Positions 41,661 to 50,835 of a DNA stretch of 64,000 nt are shown one piece after another. The notes under the pieces are model-generated. The model was not told where the DNA came from. It worked only from the letters and a program-made list of their open reading frames with translations, and searched no databases. The position numbers and the translations under genes are program-made. Origin of the DNA: Brevifilum sp029548365 (GTDB lineage Bacteria; Chloroflexota; Anaerolineae; Anaerolineales; Anaerolineaceae); contig DAOSSA010000002.1 of assembly GCA_035376985.1 (NCBI GenBank), positions 124,001 to 188,000 of the forward strand, read 5' to 3'. Within the stretch, counting starts at the first letter, position 1. Each line of letters starts with the position of its first letter.

Positions 41661-43355
41661 ATGAAAAACCCTATTTATGCAATCTGGTTTGATATTGGTG
41701 GCACCCTGAAAGTTACCCGGAGGAGCCCTGAAGTTCGGCGGGCAGCAATCCTTGAATTAATGGAGTCGTTGAATTTTCAGGGCAGTGTTGAAGATTTTGA
41801 TCAATTGATCAGTTCGCGTTACCAGTCTTACCGGGAATGGTGCATCAGTACTCTGTATGAGTTGAGCGAAGAAGATCTGTGGGTTAGATTCCTGCTGCCG
41901 GATTACCCTCAAGATTTCGTCACCCGGCACGCACATGCTTTTAATAAACTGTGGCGGAGCGGTCGCGAACCTGTCTTGCTGCCCGGCGCTGTGGAAACCC
42001 TGCATACCCTGTATGACCGCGGGTACCGGTTATTTGTGATCAGCAATACCACTTCACCCATTGAAACGCCGAATCTGCTGGCAAAAACCGGGCTCGTGGA
42101 TTTATTTGAAGGGGTGATTCTCTCAACCACCTTTGGATGGCGAAAGCCGCATCCTTCATTGTTTATGTCAGCGGCCAGGCAGATGGTCATCGACCCGGTA
42201 AATTGTGTTTATGTTGGAAACGATCCAGCCAGAGACCTGGTGGGCGCTCGCCAGGCGGGGCTTGGAGGAGCGATTCTGATTAATACGGACGGCAGCTTTG
42301 ATGATGATCTGGATAAAGATATCAATCAGCAAGAAAGCATCGGCATGCAGCCAGACGCCTGGATCAGCTCACTGCCGCAATTGCTGGAAATTTTCCCGCC
42401 GCTGAATGGTCAAACTGCCCCAAAATGGGATGAACAGCCGCTCTATGACGCTGCCCTTTCCACAATGTGGGGTGTGGGACAACCCTGTCCTTTTAACCAA
42501 ACTTTTATTGATGGAAGAAAGGCTGGTTTCGCACGCTTTGAACTTAACCACAGGGTGACCACTAAACTAATTGAACAATTTGACCACGACCAGTTTTACA
42601 TTGCATCGGTGCACGAACCCTGTCCGACAACGATTAGCTACGAAGACAGAAAACAGATGGATATCACCATTTCCAATTTGGAAGAAACCATACGGGTTCG
42701 TGCGGTTGATGATATCAAACGTTCAATCGACACGGCAGTTAAATTGGGCGCTCGCCTGGTGGTGATCCACCCGGGCGCGATTACCTGTGATCGATGGCGT
42801 GATGACCGGTTGCGGGCGCTTTACAGGCAAGGGCACCGGCACACCTCTGAATACCAGGCTTTATTGGAAGACGTGATTGCTCACCGGGAAACGCTGGTGC
42901 AGCCACATTTCGAGCGGGTACTGATAAGCATGCAGGAAATTATCCGTTTCTCAACGGGTAGTGGCATCAGCCTGGGGCTTGAGAATCGTTATCGCTATTA
43001 TGACATCCCCTTGTTGGATGAGATGGAACAACTTTTAGCGCTTTGTGATGCAAACTGGTATGGTTTTCAATACGATGTTGGACATGCACATACATTGGAT
43101 GTCCTTGGTATGGTATCGCATTTTGAATGGTTGGAAAGATTTTCTAGTCGGATGGTTGGCGTGCACTTTCATGATGTGATTGGTATTACCGATCATCAAG
43201 TGCCCGGACAGGGCGACGTGGACTTCACTGCGATATCTCGTTACATACCCGACTCAGCTCAGCTCACGCTTGAAATCGGACCCAAAGCGAGCTTAACTGA
43301 CCTGGTCGAGGGTTTACAGCGATTGGCAGATCACGGCTGCATAGAACGGATTTAA
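41661..43355 (+). CDS. HAD phosphatase fused to a xylose-isomerase-like TIM barrel
   Basis: 564 residues. N-terminal HAD (1-250): motif I IWFDIGGTLK, II LFVISNTTS, III GWRKPHPSLF, IV CVYVGNDPARDLVG. C-terminal part (about 270-564) is an AP-endonuclease-2/sugar-phosphate isomerase barrel: FARFELNH, ASVHEPCP, RLVVIHPGAI, ISLGLENRYRY (metal Glu), YGFQYDVGHAH (Asp, His), VGVHFHDVIGITDHQVPGQGDVDF (His) and LEIGPK (Glu). Such a fusion suggests dephosphorylation and isomerisation or epimerisation of the same metabolite. It is three bases after the double-HAD gene and 25 bases before a paralogue. Confidence 0.83.
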   Translation: MKNPIYAIWFDIGGTLKVTRRSPEVRRAAILELMESLNFQGSVEDFDQLISSRYQSYREWCISTLYELSEEDLWVRFLLPDYPQDFVTRHAHAFNKLWRSGREPVLLPGAVETLHTLYDRGYRLFVISNTTSPIETPNLLAKTGLVDLFEGVILSTTFGWRKPHPSLFMSAARQMVIDPVNCVYVGNDPARDLVGARQAGLGGAILINTDGSFDDDLDKDINQQESIGMQPDAWISSLPQLLEIFPPLNGQTAPKWDEQPLYDAALSTMWGVGQPCPFNQTFIDGRKAGFARFELNHRVTTKLIEQFDHDQFYIASVHEPCPTTISYEDRKQMDITISNLEETIRVRAVDDIKRSIDTAVKLGARLVVIHPGAITCDRWRDDRLRALYRQGHRHTSEYQALLEDVIAHRETLVQPHFERVLISMQEIIRFSTGSGISLGLENRYRYYDIPLLDEMEQLLALCDANWYGFQYDVGHAHTLDVLGMVSHFEWLERFSSRMVGVHFHDVIGITDHQVPGQGDVDFTAISRYIPDSAQLTLEIGPKASLTDLVEGLQRLADHGCIERI

Positions 43356-43380
43356 CTTCCTTCAGGATTCTCACCCAGGT

Positions 43381-45060
43381 ATGAGCATGATTGAAAATAA
43401 CCCGATTAGAGCCCTGTTTTTTAAAATTGAGGGCACTTTAGCCTATCAACAGAAAGATCTTGAAAGCGGTCAGGATGTGACCTTGCGGATGATCGATTTG
43501 CTGGGTGTCGATTGTCAACCGGTTGATTTTGCCCAAAAATTGATCAAAGGTGAAAGTGAATATCAAATCTGGCGTGAAAAGTATTTTGTTGATCTGACGC
43601 CGGAGGAGAAGTGGTCGCGGTTTCTTCTCAGCAACTTTCCGAAGGAATTGATTCGGGAACACGCACACGCGCTTGAAAAACTTTGGTGCGAATCACAGGC
43701 TGGGTGGCAGCTAGCTGAAGGTGTGGTAAACACATTGCAGGAGCTCTCAGATCGAGGTTATACCCTGGCAACGATCAGCCGCAATTCGTTAAAACTTCTT
43801 CAGGATGAAACCTTTACTGACCTGTTTTGTGTACGGGTTCGACCCAACAATAAGAACGCGAATCAACCTCATTCAAGTCTTTTACTGGCGGCTGCCGCAC
43901 AATGCAATCTCTCTCCAGATGAGTGTGCCTATATTGGCGACCGCCCCTCCCGAGATGTAATTGGCTCTCGCGTGGCGGGGCTTAGGGAAGTGATCCTTCT
44001 TAAAAATCAATACACTACGGAAGACAAAACACCTTGCCCCATGCAGGCAGACGCGGTGGTTAGCGATATGATCGAATTGTTGGATTACTATCCGCCGTTA
44101 AATGGGTCTAAAACACATCGCGAGGCGTTGAAGGTTTCGCCCGTATTGTTCGATGCTGCGCTTTCAACCATTAATTGGGATCGAGAACGCATATCAATCA
44201 ATGAATTTTTTGAAATTGGGCGTGAACTGGGTTTCGCCCGGTTTGAATTAAATCACAAGATCCCGCTTGAGGTTTACGAACAGATCGATTTCAATCGCTA
44301 TTATATTTCCAGTTTACATAATCCCTGCCCTGCTATTCAGCACATGAAAAAACTTGAAAAGGAAGACAAAATCCTGACCTCACTGGACGAAAAGTTGCGA
44401 CAAGCAGGGGTTGATGTTCTGAAAAATACAATCGAGCATGCGTACCGTTTAGGCGCACGAAACATTGTGATTCACTCTGGCAGGGTGATTGGGGATCAAA
44501 GTATGGATCTTGAACTCCGGAAATTGTTCAGGGCGGGCAAACAAAACACCCATGAATTCAGCGTGCTTAGAGCACGGATGATTGCTGACCGTAAGGAACG
44601 CGGCAAGCCACACCTTGAGGCGCTGGTCAGAAGTCTGTCTGAAATCGTTGGCTTTGCTGATGGAACCAATCTCCTGTTAGGGATTGAGAACCTGATGTAC
44701 TATTACGAATTCCCCACCTTTGAGGAAACCCGGGTATTGCTGGAAACCTTTGATCAACCCTGGATCGGGTGGCATTTTGATGTCGGACATTTAGAAATTA
44801 TGGCGAACCTTGGATTGGAGTCATTTTCAAACTGGCTGGATGCTTTCGACAAACGGATGGTGGGTATTCATCTGCATGATGTAAACGGAATTGATGACCA
44901 TTTTGCTCCAGGTGATGGGAAAATCGATTTTTCAGTTGTTGGTCCCAGGCTTCAGCCATTCACGCAGGTCACTGTTGAGGTGAAACCGTTTGTATCAACA
45001 CAAGAAATCAGGGCTGGGCTTCCTGTTTTGGAAGACACAGGCTGTATAACCCGGCTTTAA
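43381..45060 (+). CDS. Degenerate HAD domain fused to a xylose-isomerase-like TIM barrel
   Basis: 559 residues, a paralogue of 41661-43355 in both halves. In motif I the nucleophilic Asp is replaced by Lys (LFFKIEGTLA, K15), motif II is ATISRNS and the motif III Lys context is lost (VRPNNKNANQPHSS), while motif IV (CAYIGDRPSRDVIG) survives. The HAD half is therefore very likely catalytically dead and may be structural or regulatory. The TIM barrel keeps its metal residues: NIVIHSGRVI, LLGIENLMYYYE, IGWHFDVGHLE, VGIHLHDVNGIDDHFAPGDGKIDF and VEVKPF. An ATG two codons in (43387) is an alternative start. Confidence 0.82.
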   Translation: MSMIENNPIRALFFKIEGTLAYQQKDLESGQDVTLRMIDLLGVDCQPVDFAQKLIKGESEYQIWREKYFVDLTPEEKWSRFLLSNFPKELIREHAHALEKLWCESQAGWQLAEGVVNTLQELSDRGYTLATISRNSLKLLQDETFTDLFCVRVRPNNKNANQPHSSLLLAAAAQCNLSPDECAYIGDRPSRDVIGSRVAGLREVILLKNQYTTEDKTPCPMQADAVVSDMIELLDYYPPLNGSKTHREALKVSPVLFDAALSTINWDRERISINEFFEIGRELGFARFELNHKIPLEVYEQIDFNRYYISSLHNPCPAIQHMKKLEKEDKILTSLDEKLRQAGVDVLKNTIEHAYRLGARNIVIHSGRVIGDQSMDLELRKLFRAGKQNTHEFSVLRARMIADRKERGKPHLEALVRSLSEIVGFADGTNLLLGIENLMYYYEFPTFEETRVLLETFDQPWIGWHFDVGHLEIMANLGLESFSNWLDAFDKRMVGIHLHDVNGIDDHFAPGDGKIDFSVVGPRLQPFTQVTVEVKPFVSTQEIRAGLPVLEDTGCITRL

Positions 45061-45096
45061 ATGATCTAAATTTCAAAGAATGGAGTGACAATAAAG

Positions 45097-45981
45097 ATGA
45101 AACATTACGATATCGTATGCGCTGGAAATTACACCAAGGATACCTTGATTACCCTGGATGGCGTGGATTATGTGGATGGGGGCGGGATGAATTATGCTGC
45201 CCATGTGGCGCATCTGCTCGGGATGCGGACTGCTGTAGTGACACGTTTGGCAGAGGAAGACCAGCATGTTGTTGACAATATCCGCGCCGATGGTATTGAT
45301 TGCTATCCTTTTTATTCACCCACATCCACAGTGATGACACTGGAATATAAAACCCGCAATGTTGACGAGCGAAATTTATACGTAAAAACCATCGCCGGTA
45401 CCATCCTTCCGGAACACCTGGACGGTCTCGAAACCAGAGCTATTGTGGTCAGCCCCAGCCTGCGGGGAGAAGTTGAGCCGGCTTTCTTTACGACCCTTCG
45501 AAAGCGGGATGGGGTGTTAATATCGGCTGATGTGCAGGGATTTGTGCGGGTGAGGCAGGGTGAATCGCTTGTCTATCAACCATGGCCTGATATGGAATTG
45601 GTGTTGCAGAACCTCGACATCTTGAAAACAGATGCGGTTGAAGCAGAATATCTGACGGGCGAAGCGGACATCGAACGGGCAGCAAAAAGGTTCGCTGAAT
45701 ATGGCGCAGGTGAAGTTTTGCTCACACATCGGGAAGGCATTCTGGTGTACGCAGAGGGTGAGTATCATCACTTTGCTTTTAAAGGAAGCTCCATGGTAGG
45801 TCGAAGTGGACGCGGCGATACCAGCGTGGGTTCCTATGTTTCCAAACGCTTGAGCCTACCGCCGCGCGAGGCAGCGAAGTGGTCTGCTGCTGCGACAAGC
45901 TTGAAAATGGAGCGCGTGGGATATTTCAACCGCACTGTAGCTGAGGTTGAGGCTTTTATTGCCCACCATTATGCCGAATAA
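45097..45981 (+). CDS. PfkB-family carbohydrate kinase
   Basis: 294 residues from the ATG at 45097 (GGAG upstream; an upstream GTG at 45085 would overlap the ribosome site). DGGGMNYAAHVAHLLGMRTAVVTRL is the PfkB signature 1 region; the catalytic loop is VGRSGRGDTSVGSYV, where the usual GAGD is GRGD but the Asp is kept. The N-terminus (YDIVCAGNYTKDTLI) is typical of minimal ribokinases. It overlaps the following hydrolase gene by eleven bases. A sugar or sugar-acid kinase in the same pathway is expected. Confidence 0.82.
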   Translation: MKHYDIVCAGNYTKDTLITLDGVDYVDGGGMNYAAHVAHLLGMRTAVVTRLAEEDQHVVDNIRADGIDCYPFYSPTSTVMTLEYKTRNVDERNLYVKTIAGTILPEHLDGLETRAIVVSPSLRGEVEPAFFTTLRKRDGVLISADVQGFVRVRQGESLVYQPWPDMELVLQNLDILKTDAVEAEYLTGEADIERAAKRFAEYGAGEVLLTHREGILVYAEGEYHHFAFKGSSMVGRSGRGDTSVGSYVSKRLSLPPREAAKWSAAATSLKMERVGYFNRTVAEVEAFIAHHYAE

Positions 45982-46828
45982 ATCTCAGCCGGGTGATTTC
46001 GCTCAGCGGAATCACCGGAAGCAGACTGCCGTAAATGCGTATCCACAGCTCTGGCGGCGGATGATCCGGGATTGGCAGTCGGACCAGCAAGAAAACGCGC
46101 TTTGGATGCTGTACGCCGCCAGCTACCTGGCTCGCTCTGCGGGAGTCCGCTGGGCATTGGACCCTTTTTCCTTGTTTACACGTGCAGATGGCGCCAGCTC
46201 GCTCGATTATCGGGCTGACCTGGCGCCGCTGGACCTGGTATTGCTTTCACATTGGCACGCGGATCATTTTGACACCCATTTACTGACTGAACTGAGCGCA
46301 TCCCCACTGACCTGGGTTGTCCCGGAGTTTATGCTGGAGATGGTGACGACGCTCTTTCCCCTGGATGCAGACCGGGTCATTATTGGACGTGGGGGTCAGC
46401 CCATTCAGTTCAAAACGATGACAATCACTCCATTTAATGCTTTGCATATCAGGGGTAAATCAGGTGTCCCTGAATTGGGCTACCTTGTGGAATATCCGGG
46501 CGGACGCTGGCTATTCCCCGGTGATACGCGTAATTATGATTTTTCTCTGCTGCCTGATTTCGGGCCGCTGGATGGGGTGTTTGCACATTTATGGCTGGGA
46601 AAGGGTGCTGCTCTGGAGTCCGAACCACTCTTTTTGGAAGAATTCTGTCGCTTTTTTACTGCTTTTGATGCACAAGTTACTTTCATTGCCCACATGTATG
46701 AGTATGGACGCGATGAAAAAAATATGTGGACGATGGAGCATTTCCGAATGGTCCAGGAGCTAATGAAAAAACTAGCACCTGGGATGGGAATTAATCCTGC
46801 GTTGACGGGGGAAAAGATTATTCTCTGA
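45971..46828 (+). CDS. Metallo-beta-lactamase-fold hydrolase, UlaG-like
   Basis: 285 residues from the ATG at 45971, which lies inside the kinase end. Metal ligands: HWHADHFD (His-x-His-x-Asp-His), FPGDTRNYDF (Asp) and IAHMYEYGRD (His). VLLSHWHADHFD early and a Gly-rich LEYLVEYPGG-like strand resemble UlaG (L-ascorbate-6-phosphate lactonase) and other sugar-phosphate lactonases. As the last gene of the phosphometabolite cluster it might open a phospho-lactone, but this is inference. Confidence 0.75.
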   Translation: MPNKSQPGDFAQRNHRKQTAVNAYPQLWRRMIRDWQSDQQENALWMLYAASYLARSAGVRWALDPFSLFTRADGASSLDYRADLAPLDLVLLSHWHADHFDTHLLTELSASPLTWVVPEFMLEMVTTLFPLDADRVIIGRGGQPIQFKTMTITPFNALHIRGKSGVPELGYLVEYPGGRWLFPGDTRNYDFSLLPDFGPLDGVFAHLWLGKGAALESEPLFLEEFCRFFTAFDAQVTFIAHMYEYGRDEKNMWTMEHFRMVQELMKKLAPGMGINPALTGEKIIL

Positions 46829-46935
46829 AGAGGTGGCCCCTATTTAAAAACTTGAGCCTGATTTATGGTTAAGCCAATCAAGCAGGGCTTCAACAGTCGA
46901 TTGGGTGAGGTTTGAGGTTCCGGGGAAAGTCTTGT

Positions 46936-47748
46936 TTACCACATAAAGGCCACGCAGCGTACCCCCATAATTTGATCATCGAAGATCAATTCGCCGGCCC
47001 GCCCGGCCATCCCAACACAAACATGCAGCGGCAGCAGGTGCTCTTCACGCGGGTGGCAATAATGCGCATGGGGCGCTTGTTTCCATTTCACCAGGCGGGC
47101 TTTGCGTTCTTGCTGGTCGATATCGTCTGTGATGACGTCGATCAACCAATCCTGGAAGGCATTGTTGCGCGAGGCGATGATACCCGGATCGTGATGAAAA
47201 AAGGCGGACATGTTGTGGAAGGAAAAGCCCGACCCGATCACCAACAGTCTGTCAGCTTGCAGATCTCGCAGCGCTTCACCGATGGCAATGTGGGCATCCG
47301 GAGAAAGCCCCCATTGCAACGAGAGTTGCAACGCCGGGATGTCCGCCCGGGGATACATCAGGTTGAGCGGAATAAACAGGCCGTGATCAAAGCCGCGTTG
47401 ATCGTCGATGTGGGCAGGAATCCCAGCGCCTTCCAGCGTTTTGCTGATCCGGGCTGCCAATTCGGGATGACCGCTGGCCGGGTAGTCGATCTGGTAGGCG
47501 GCATCTGGAAAACCGTAATAGTCATAGAACATGGGCGGATTGGCGGCGCCCAGCAATGTTGGCAGCGCTTCTTCCCAGTGCGCGCTGATCACCAGGATTG
47601 CCTGAGGTCTCGGCAAGAGATCTGGCAGCTCGGTCATGAAGTCGATCATAGCCTGGTGCCCGGGGTCACCCAAAAGGGGCAGCGGACCGCCGCCATGGGA
47701 GAAATATACGATACGAGCTTGGTTTGTTTGCATCATGTTTTTAATCAT
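46936..47748 (-). CDS. DODA-type extradiol dioxygenase (LigB/YgiD superfamily)
   Basis: 270 residues. The zinc/iron site of the DODA family is visible: YFSHGGGPLPLLG (His), LVISAHWEE (His), RGFDHGLFIPLNLMYP (His) and HPREEHLLPLHV (His). Length and motif order match 4,5-DOPA extradiol dioxygenase-like proteins. In bacteria many are annotated as aromatic ring-cleaving enzymes, but physiological substrates are mostly unknown. Convergent with the preceding cluster; no clear ribosome site (first ATG used; a pair of ATGs four codons later is possible). Confidence 0.85.
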   Translation of the reverse strand: MIKNMMQTNQARIVYFSHGGGPLPLLGDPGHQAMIDFMTELPDLLPRPQAILVISAHWEEALPTLLGAANPPMFYDYYGFPDAAYQIDYPASGHPELAARISKTLEGAGIPAHIDDQRGFDHGLFIPLNLMYPRADIPALQLSLQWGLSPDAHIAIGEALRDLQADRLLVIGSGFSFHNMSAFFHHDPGIIASRNNAFQDWLIDVITDDIDQQERKARLVKWKQAPHAHYCHPREEHLLPLHVCVGMAGRAGELIFDDQIMGVRCVAFMW

Positions 47749-47871
47749 ACTCTATCGCAGGGAGACATTTGGTTTCGTGCTGACGATATTCCTGTAATCA
47801 CCAACTTTTGGTGTGCATGAGTGTTTTTCATATGGATGGTCATCCATGTTTTTGTTTGATGAAGGTATTGA

Positions 47872-48531
47872 TTAAGCGGTTTCTTTTCTGTCTTTTGAGT
47901 AAGCCAGGATCATCCCCAGTGCGATGGAGAGATAGGCAGCAACGATCACCCGCAAGTAATTGGGCAGCATAAAGACGATGGTATGGGCGGGAATCCAGAA
48001 CAGCGGGATGGTTTTGCCAACAACGAAGGTGATAAACGTGTTCCAATCAATGGTCTGGACGAGATCATGAAATGATGGTTTTTTGTGGTGAAGCCTTTGT
48101 TCGATATAGGCATCGCTGATCCTGTGAGCAGCCATGAACACGATGCCAAAGGTGAGGTTCATCAATGCGCTGGTTAGAAACGCGGGCAGGAGTGTTGACA
48201 AAAAACCTCTGGAAGGCGTGCCGGGTTGCAGTATTGCCGTCACGCCAGCAGAATAGAATGAAAACATAAAGGTTATCAGCGCACCGATCACGCCCCACAC
48301 GATAATCTTGAAAACGAACCCGACTGGCTTTTCCCAGGTGCGAGCAGCCAACCTCAGCGCCAATAATTCACCCATGCTCGCCAGGATGGCAAATTTGATG
48401 AACCCCATTCCATAAGGGTGATTATTTGTTAATTGGATAAAAATTTGGCGGGTGTATGGGATGACCAGGAAAGCTGTGATCAGCAGTAAAACCAGTATCC
48501 ACAGCAGGTCTGTAAGCAATGTACGTTTCAT
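47872..48531 (-). CDS. Integral membrane protein, Mpv17/PMP22-like
   Basis: 219 residues from the ATG at 48531 (GGAGG ten bases upstream). Four to five membrane helices. The pattern near the C-terminus, WNTFITFVVGKTIPLFWIPAHTIVFMLPNYLRVIVAAYLSIALGMILAYSKDR, recalls the Mpv17/PMP22 signature (W-P-x-x ... F-x-x-x-P-x-x-x-R-V ... W-x-x-x-L-S) of eukaryotic organelle proteins, which has few bacterial members. The match is by eye and only partial. No functional neighbour is evident. Confidence 0.55.
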   Translation of the reverse strand: MKRTLLTDLLWILVLLLITAFLVIPYTRQIFIQLTNNHPYGMGFIKFAILASMGELLALRLAARTWEKPVGFVFKIIVWGVIGALITFMFSFYSAGVTAILQPGTPSRGFLSTLLPAFLTSALMNLTFGIVFMAAHRISDAYIEQRLHHKKPSFHDLVQTIDWNTFITFVVGKTIPLFWIPAHTIVFMLPNYLRVIVAAYLSIALGMILAYSKDRKETA

Positions 48532-48615
48532 TGTAGGCATTCCTCCGAAGTTATCCATGCAAAATGCTGACCCATTATCATCACTATCGAAAAAACCATA
48601 TTGTACATTTGGATT

Positions 48616-48850
48616 TCACTCAAGATCTGTGATCCAACCCGGGTGAGACCCGGTTAATCTGAAAATTGCGCTGTTAACAGGGTTAAAGCCATTATGCATA
48701 TTCACCAGGGTAGCAATAGCAGCATCCATACGATAACCGGGCGGTTTAACTTCAACCGCCCCTCTTTGAGTACTTCTGGAGGTAGATGAAGGTCGGAGCC
48801 CACATGGTCCGCTTAAAATTTCAGAATTTGTCGCGCGCTTGCAGCTGAGA
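48616..48850 (-). pseudogene. Possible 3' remnant of a decayed gene
   Basis: On the minus strand two frames join into protein-like sequence: VGSDLHLPPEVLKEG in one frame, continuing as GAVEVKPPGYRMDAAIATL and HNGFNPVNSAIFRLTG in the next, ending at TGA 48616. A stop interrupts the upstream part. Family not recognised. A hairpin GGGCGGTT/AACCGCCC (48739-48761) lies at the frameshift. Confidence 0.35.
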
Positions 48851-50455
48851 TTACTGGCAGATGCCGGGGTCAAAGTCGCGCTGGCAGACATCTTGCCGAA
48901 GATATAGCAGAGCGGTCTCATGAGCAAAGATCAGGTAATAACCTTCAATCGTGCCGTCTTTGGCATCCTGGTAGAACGCCTGGGAACGGGCAAAGGATTC
49001 CGGGTCGACACCAACGGCATTTGGATTGAGGTAGTCCCGGATGCGCTGCTGCAAGAGGAATAGAACGTCAAAATTGCGAGATTGGATAAAATCGTAATCC
49101 AGCAGCTCAAAGGAGGTTTCCGTTGCCCAATTGTCCTTTGGAGGCATGTACAGGCGGTAATCATAATAGGCAAAGACCGACTGACTTTCGAGGGGCTCAA
49201 GCTGTTTCATGGCAAGGTCATAAAAGATGACTTCGGCGCTGCTTTCTTTGCGGAGGGTGCGCTCGACCAGCATGCGGGTGGATTGAACGCCAAACAGGAT
49301 TAATTGGATAAGGAATAGAAACAGCAAGATCACTTTTACGACCTGGCAAAACGAAATATTTCTAAGATTGAGTTTGAATTTATCAGGAAGAATCGTGTGC
49401 CAATTGGCAAAGAGCGGAATCGCTACCGGCAGCCAGTACTGGTATTTGAAATGGGAAAAGGTCACGACGGAAATCGTTAAGGGAATAAACCATGCCAGGA
49501 TCAGGGCGTGCAGAAATCGGGTTTCTTTTTTGATGATGTTCCAGATGCTGATACCCAGTGTGGCGATCAGGAAAACCGCTTCCCCGTAGTACTGGTGCAT
49601 GAGCGGCCAGGATGCCCTCAAACCCCGGTTGTAGATGATGCCATACCCCAATGCCAGCAACCCCGTTTGTTTGCGAAAGGTGTTGATATACAGCGTTCGA
49701 TGAGATTTAAACAGCAAAAAAGGATTGGAGACGATGAAAGTTGCGAACATGATTCCAATGAATGCCGCGGACATGAGGATGGCTTTCTTCCAGGTGACAT
49801 CCTTTTTTACCAGGCCCCAAATGATTGCTAAGGCGACAGCCAGGAAAAAATATGCACCGACCAGCTTTGTGGCGGTCAATATCCCGCAGAAAAAGGCAGC
49901 CAAAAGGAACCGCCAGCCAAGTTTGTGAGCGTCGGTGTACAGAAAAAACAGCACAATGACGGCGAGCAACAGGACGATCCCATCCGGGTGCCACCAGAAT
50001 CCATTGCGGATAATAGCAGGAACCAGGAATAAAAATAGATATAAGATGATCGATCGACCTGTTTTAAAACGGTCATGCATGTAAACCAGCAACAACAGCG
50101 CCAGAATCATCGGCAATACACTGATGACCTGCCGTAAAGCGAACATGAGCCACTGAATATTGTTGATCTGGTTCAACCATTGGAAAGGGAAGGTCACTAA
50201 CGCTGATGAAGCAAAAAATGGAAAACCGTAGAAATAATATCCATAGAAAAGGAAATAATAGAGAAAATCTTTGACTGATTCTTTTGGGGCGACCATGCTT
50301 TTTATAACCGGGATCATAACACCCTCATCCGGCTCAAACATCGAAACCATGGCGATGTTTTCAGAGGCTTTGGCGTTAGGGATAGCCAGGATGATGAAGG
50401 AGGCAATTGAGATGGCAACCAGTGAGATGCGAATCCAGTCGGGTTTCTTTTTCAT
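48851..50455 (-). CDS. GT39-like (ArnT/PMT superfamily) membrane glycosyltransferase
   Basis: 534 residues with about eleven membrane helices. After the first helix comes SMFEPDEGVM, the acidic motif in the first extracytoplasmic loop shared by PMT/ArnT-type polyprenyl-phosphate-sugar transferases. RNGFWWHPDGIVLLL and SHFKYQYWLPVAIPLFA are also typical of GT39-like proteins. The C-terminal 130 residues are soluble. It probably transfers a lipid-linked sugar outside the membrane; acceptor unknown. Confidence 0.72.
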   Translation of the reverse strand: MKKKPDWIRISLVAISIASFIILAIPNAKASENIAMVSMFEPDEGVMIPVIKSMVAPKESVKDFLYYFLFYGYYFYGFPFFASSALVTFPFQWLNQINNIQWLMFALRQVISVLPMILALLLLVYMHDRFKTGRSIILYLFLFLVPAIIRNGFWWHPDGIVLLLAVIVLFFLYTDAHKLGWRFLLAAFFCGILTATKLVGAYFFLAVALAIIWGLVKKDVTWKKAILMSAAFIGIMFATFIVSNPFLLFKSHRTLYINTFRKQTGLLALGYGIIYNRGLRASWPLMHQYYGEAVFLIATLGISIWNIIKKETRFLHALILAWFIPLTISVVTFSHFKYQYWLPVAIPLFANWHTILPDKFKLNLRNISFCQVVKVILLFLFLIQLILFGVQSTRMLVERTLRKESSAEVIFYDLAMKQLEPLESQSVFAYYDYRLYMPPKDNWATETSFELLDYDFIQSRNFDVLFLLQQRIRDYLNPNAVGVDPESFARSQAFYQDAKDGTIEGYYLIFAHETALLYLRQDVCQRDFDPGICQ

Positions 50456-50835
50456 GGGTGAATTTTACCATGAATGCGGTTAATGCTCTGAGGGTGTGGC
50501 TGTGGCATCCATGTTGTGATACAGGATCTGGCTCCATCAAGAGAAGCTGTCTTCGATTTTGAGAAGCCTGTATTAACAGGTCCTTTTTAAGATGAAATTA
50601 AAGGGAGATCCGAATTCGGATTCGAAATTAACAACTCCTTGCGGTTTAAAAAAGGGAGGGTGGATAGAATTGCAGCAGGTTGTATTTGGGACTGCATTTC
50701 TCGATATGGGTAACGAATCAAACCTGGATAGCGGTCATTTCATGTTAAAATAATTTCTTTACTAGGCCACAAATCTGCGGTGCGTGCAAAGCTGCGTATC
50801 ATCATATTATTAAAGAGAACCACACGAAAGCGATC
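50456..50835. other. Intergenic region with a probable extended -10 promoter
   Basis: No gene is seen. The 16-mer CATTTCATGTTAAAAT (50736-50751) also occurs at 51979-51994 upstream of yifB; it contains TGTTAAAAT, an extended -10 box, and lies 85 bases before the phosphotransferase start. A GAATTCGGATTC near-palindrome lies at about 50612. Confidence 0.4.

Noticed and set aside
46912..47820. 302-codon plus-strand gene
   Set aside because: It is antisense to the dioxygenase, whose metal motifs are intact on the other strand, and its translation shows no recognisable family features.
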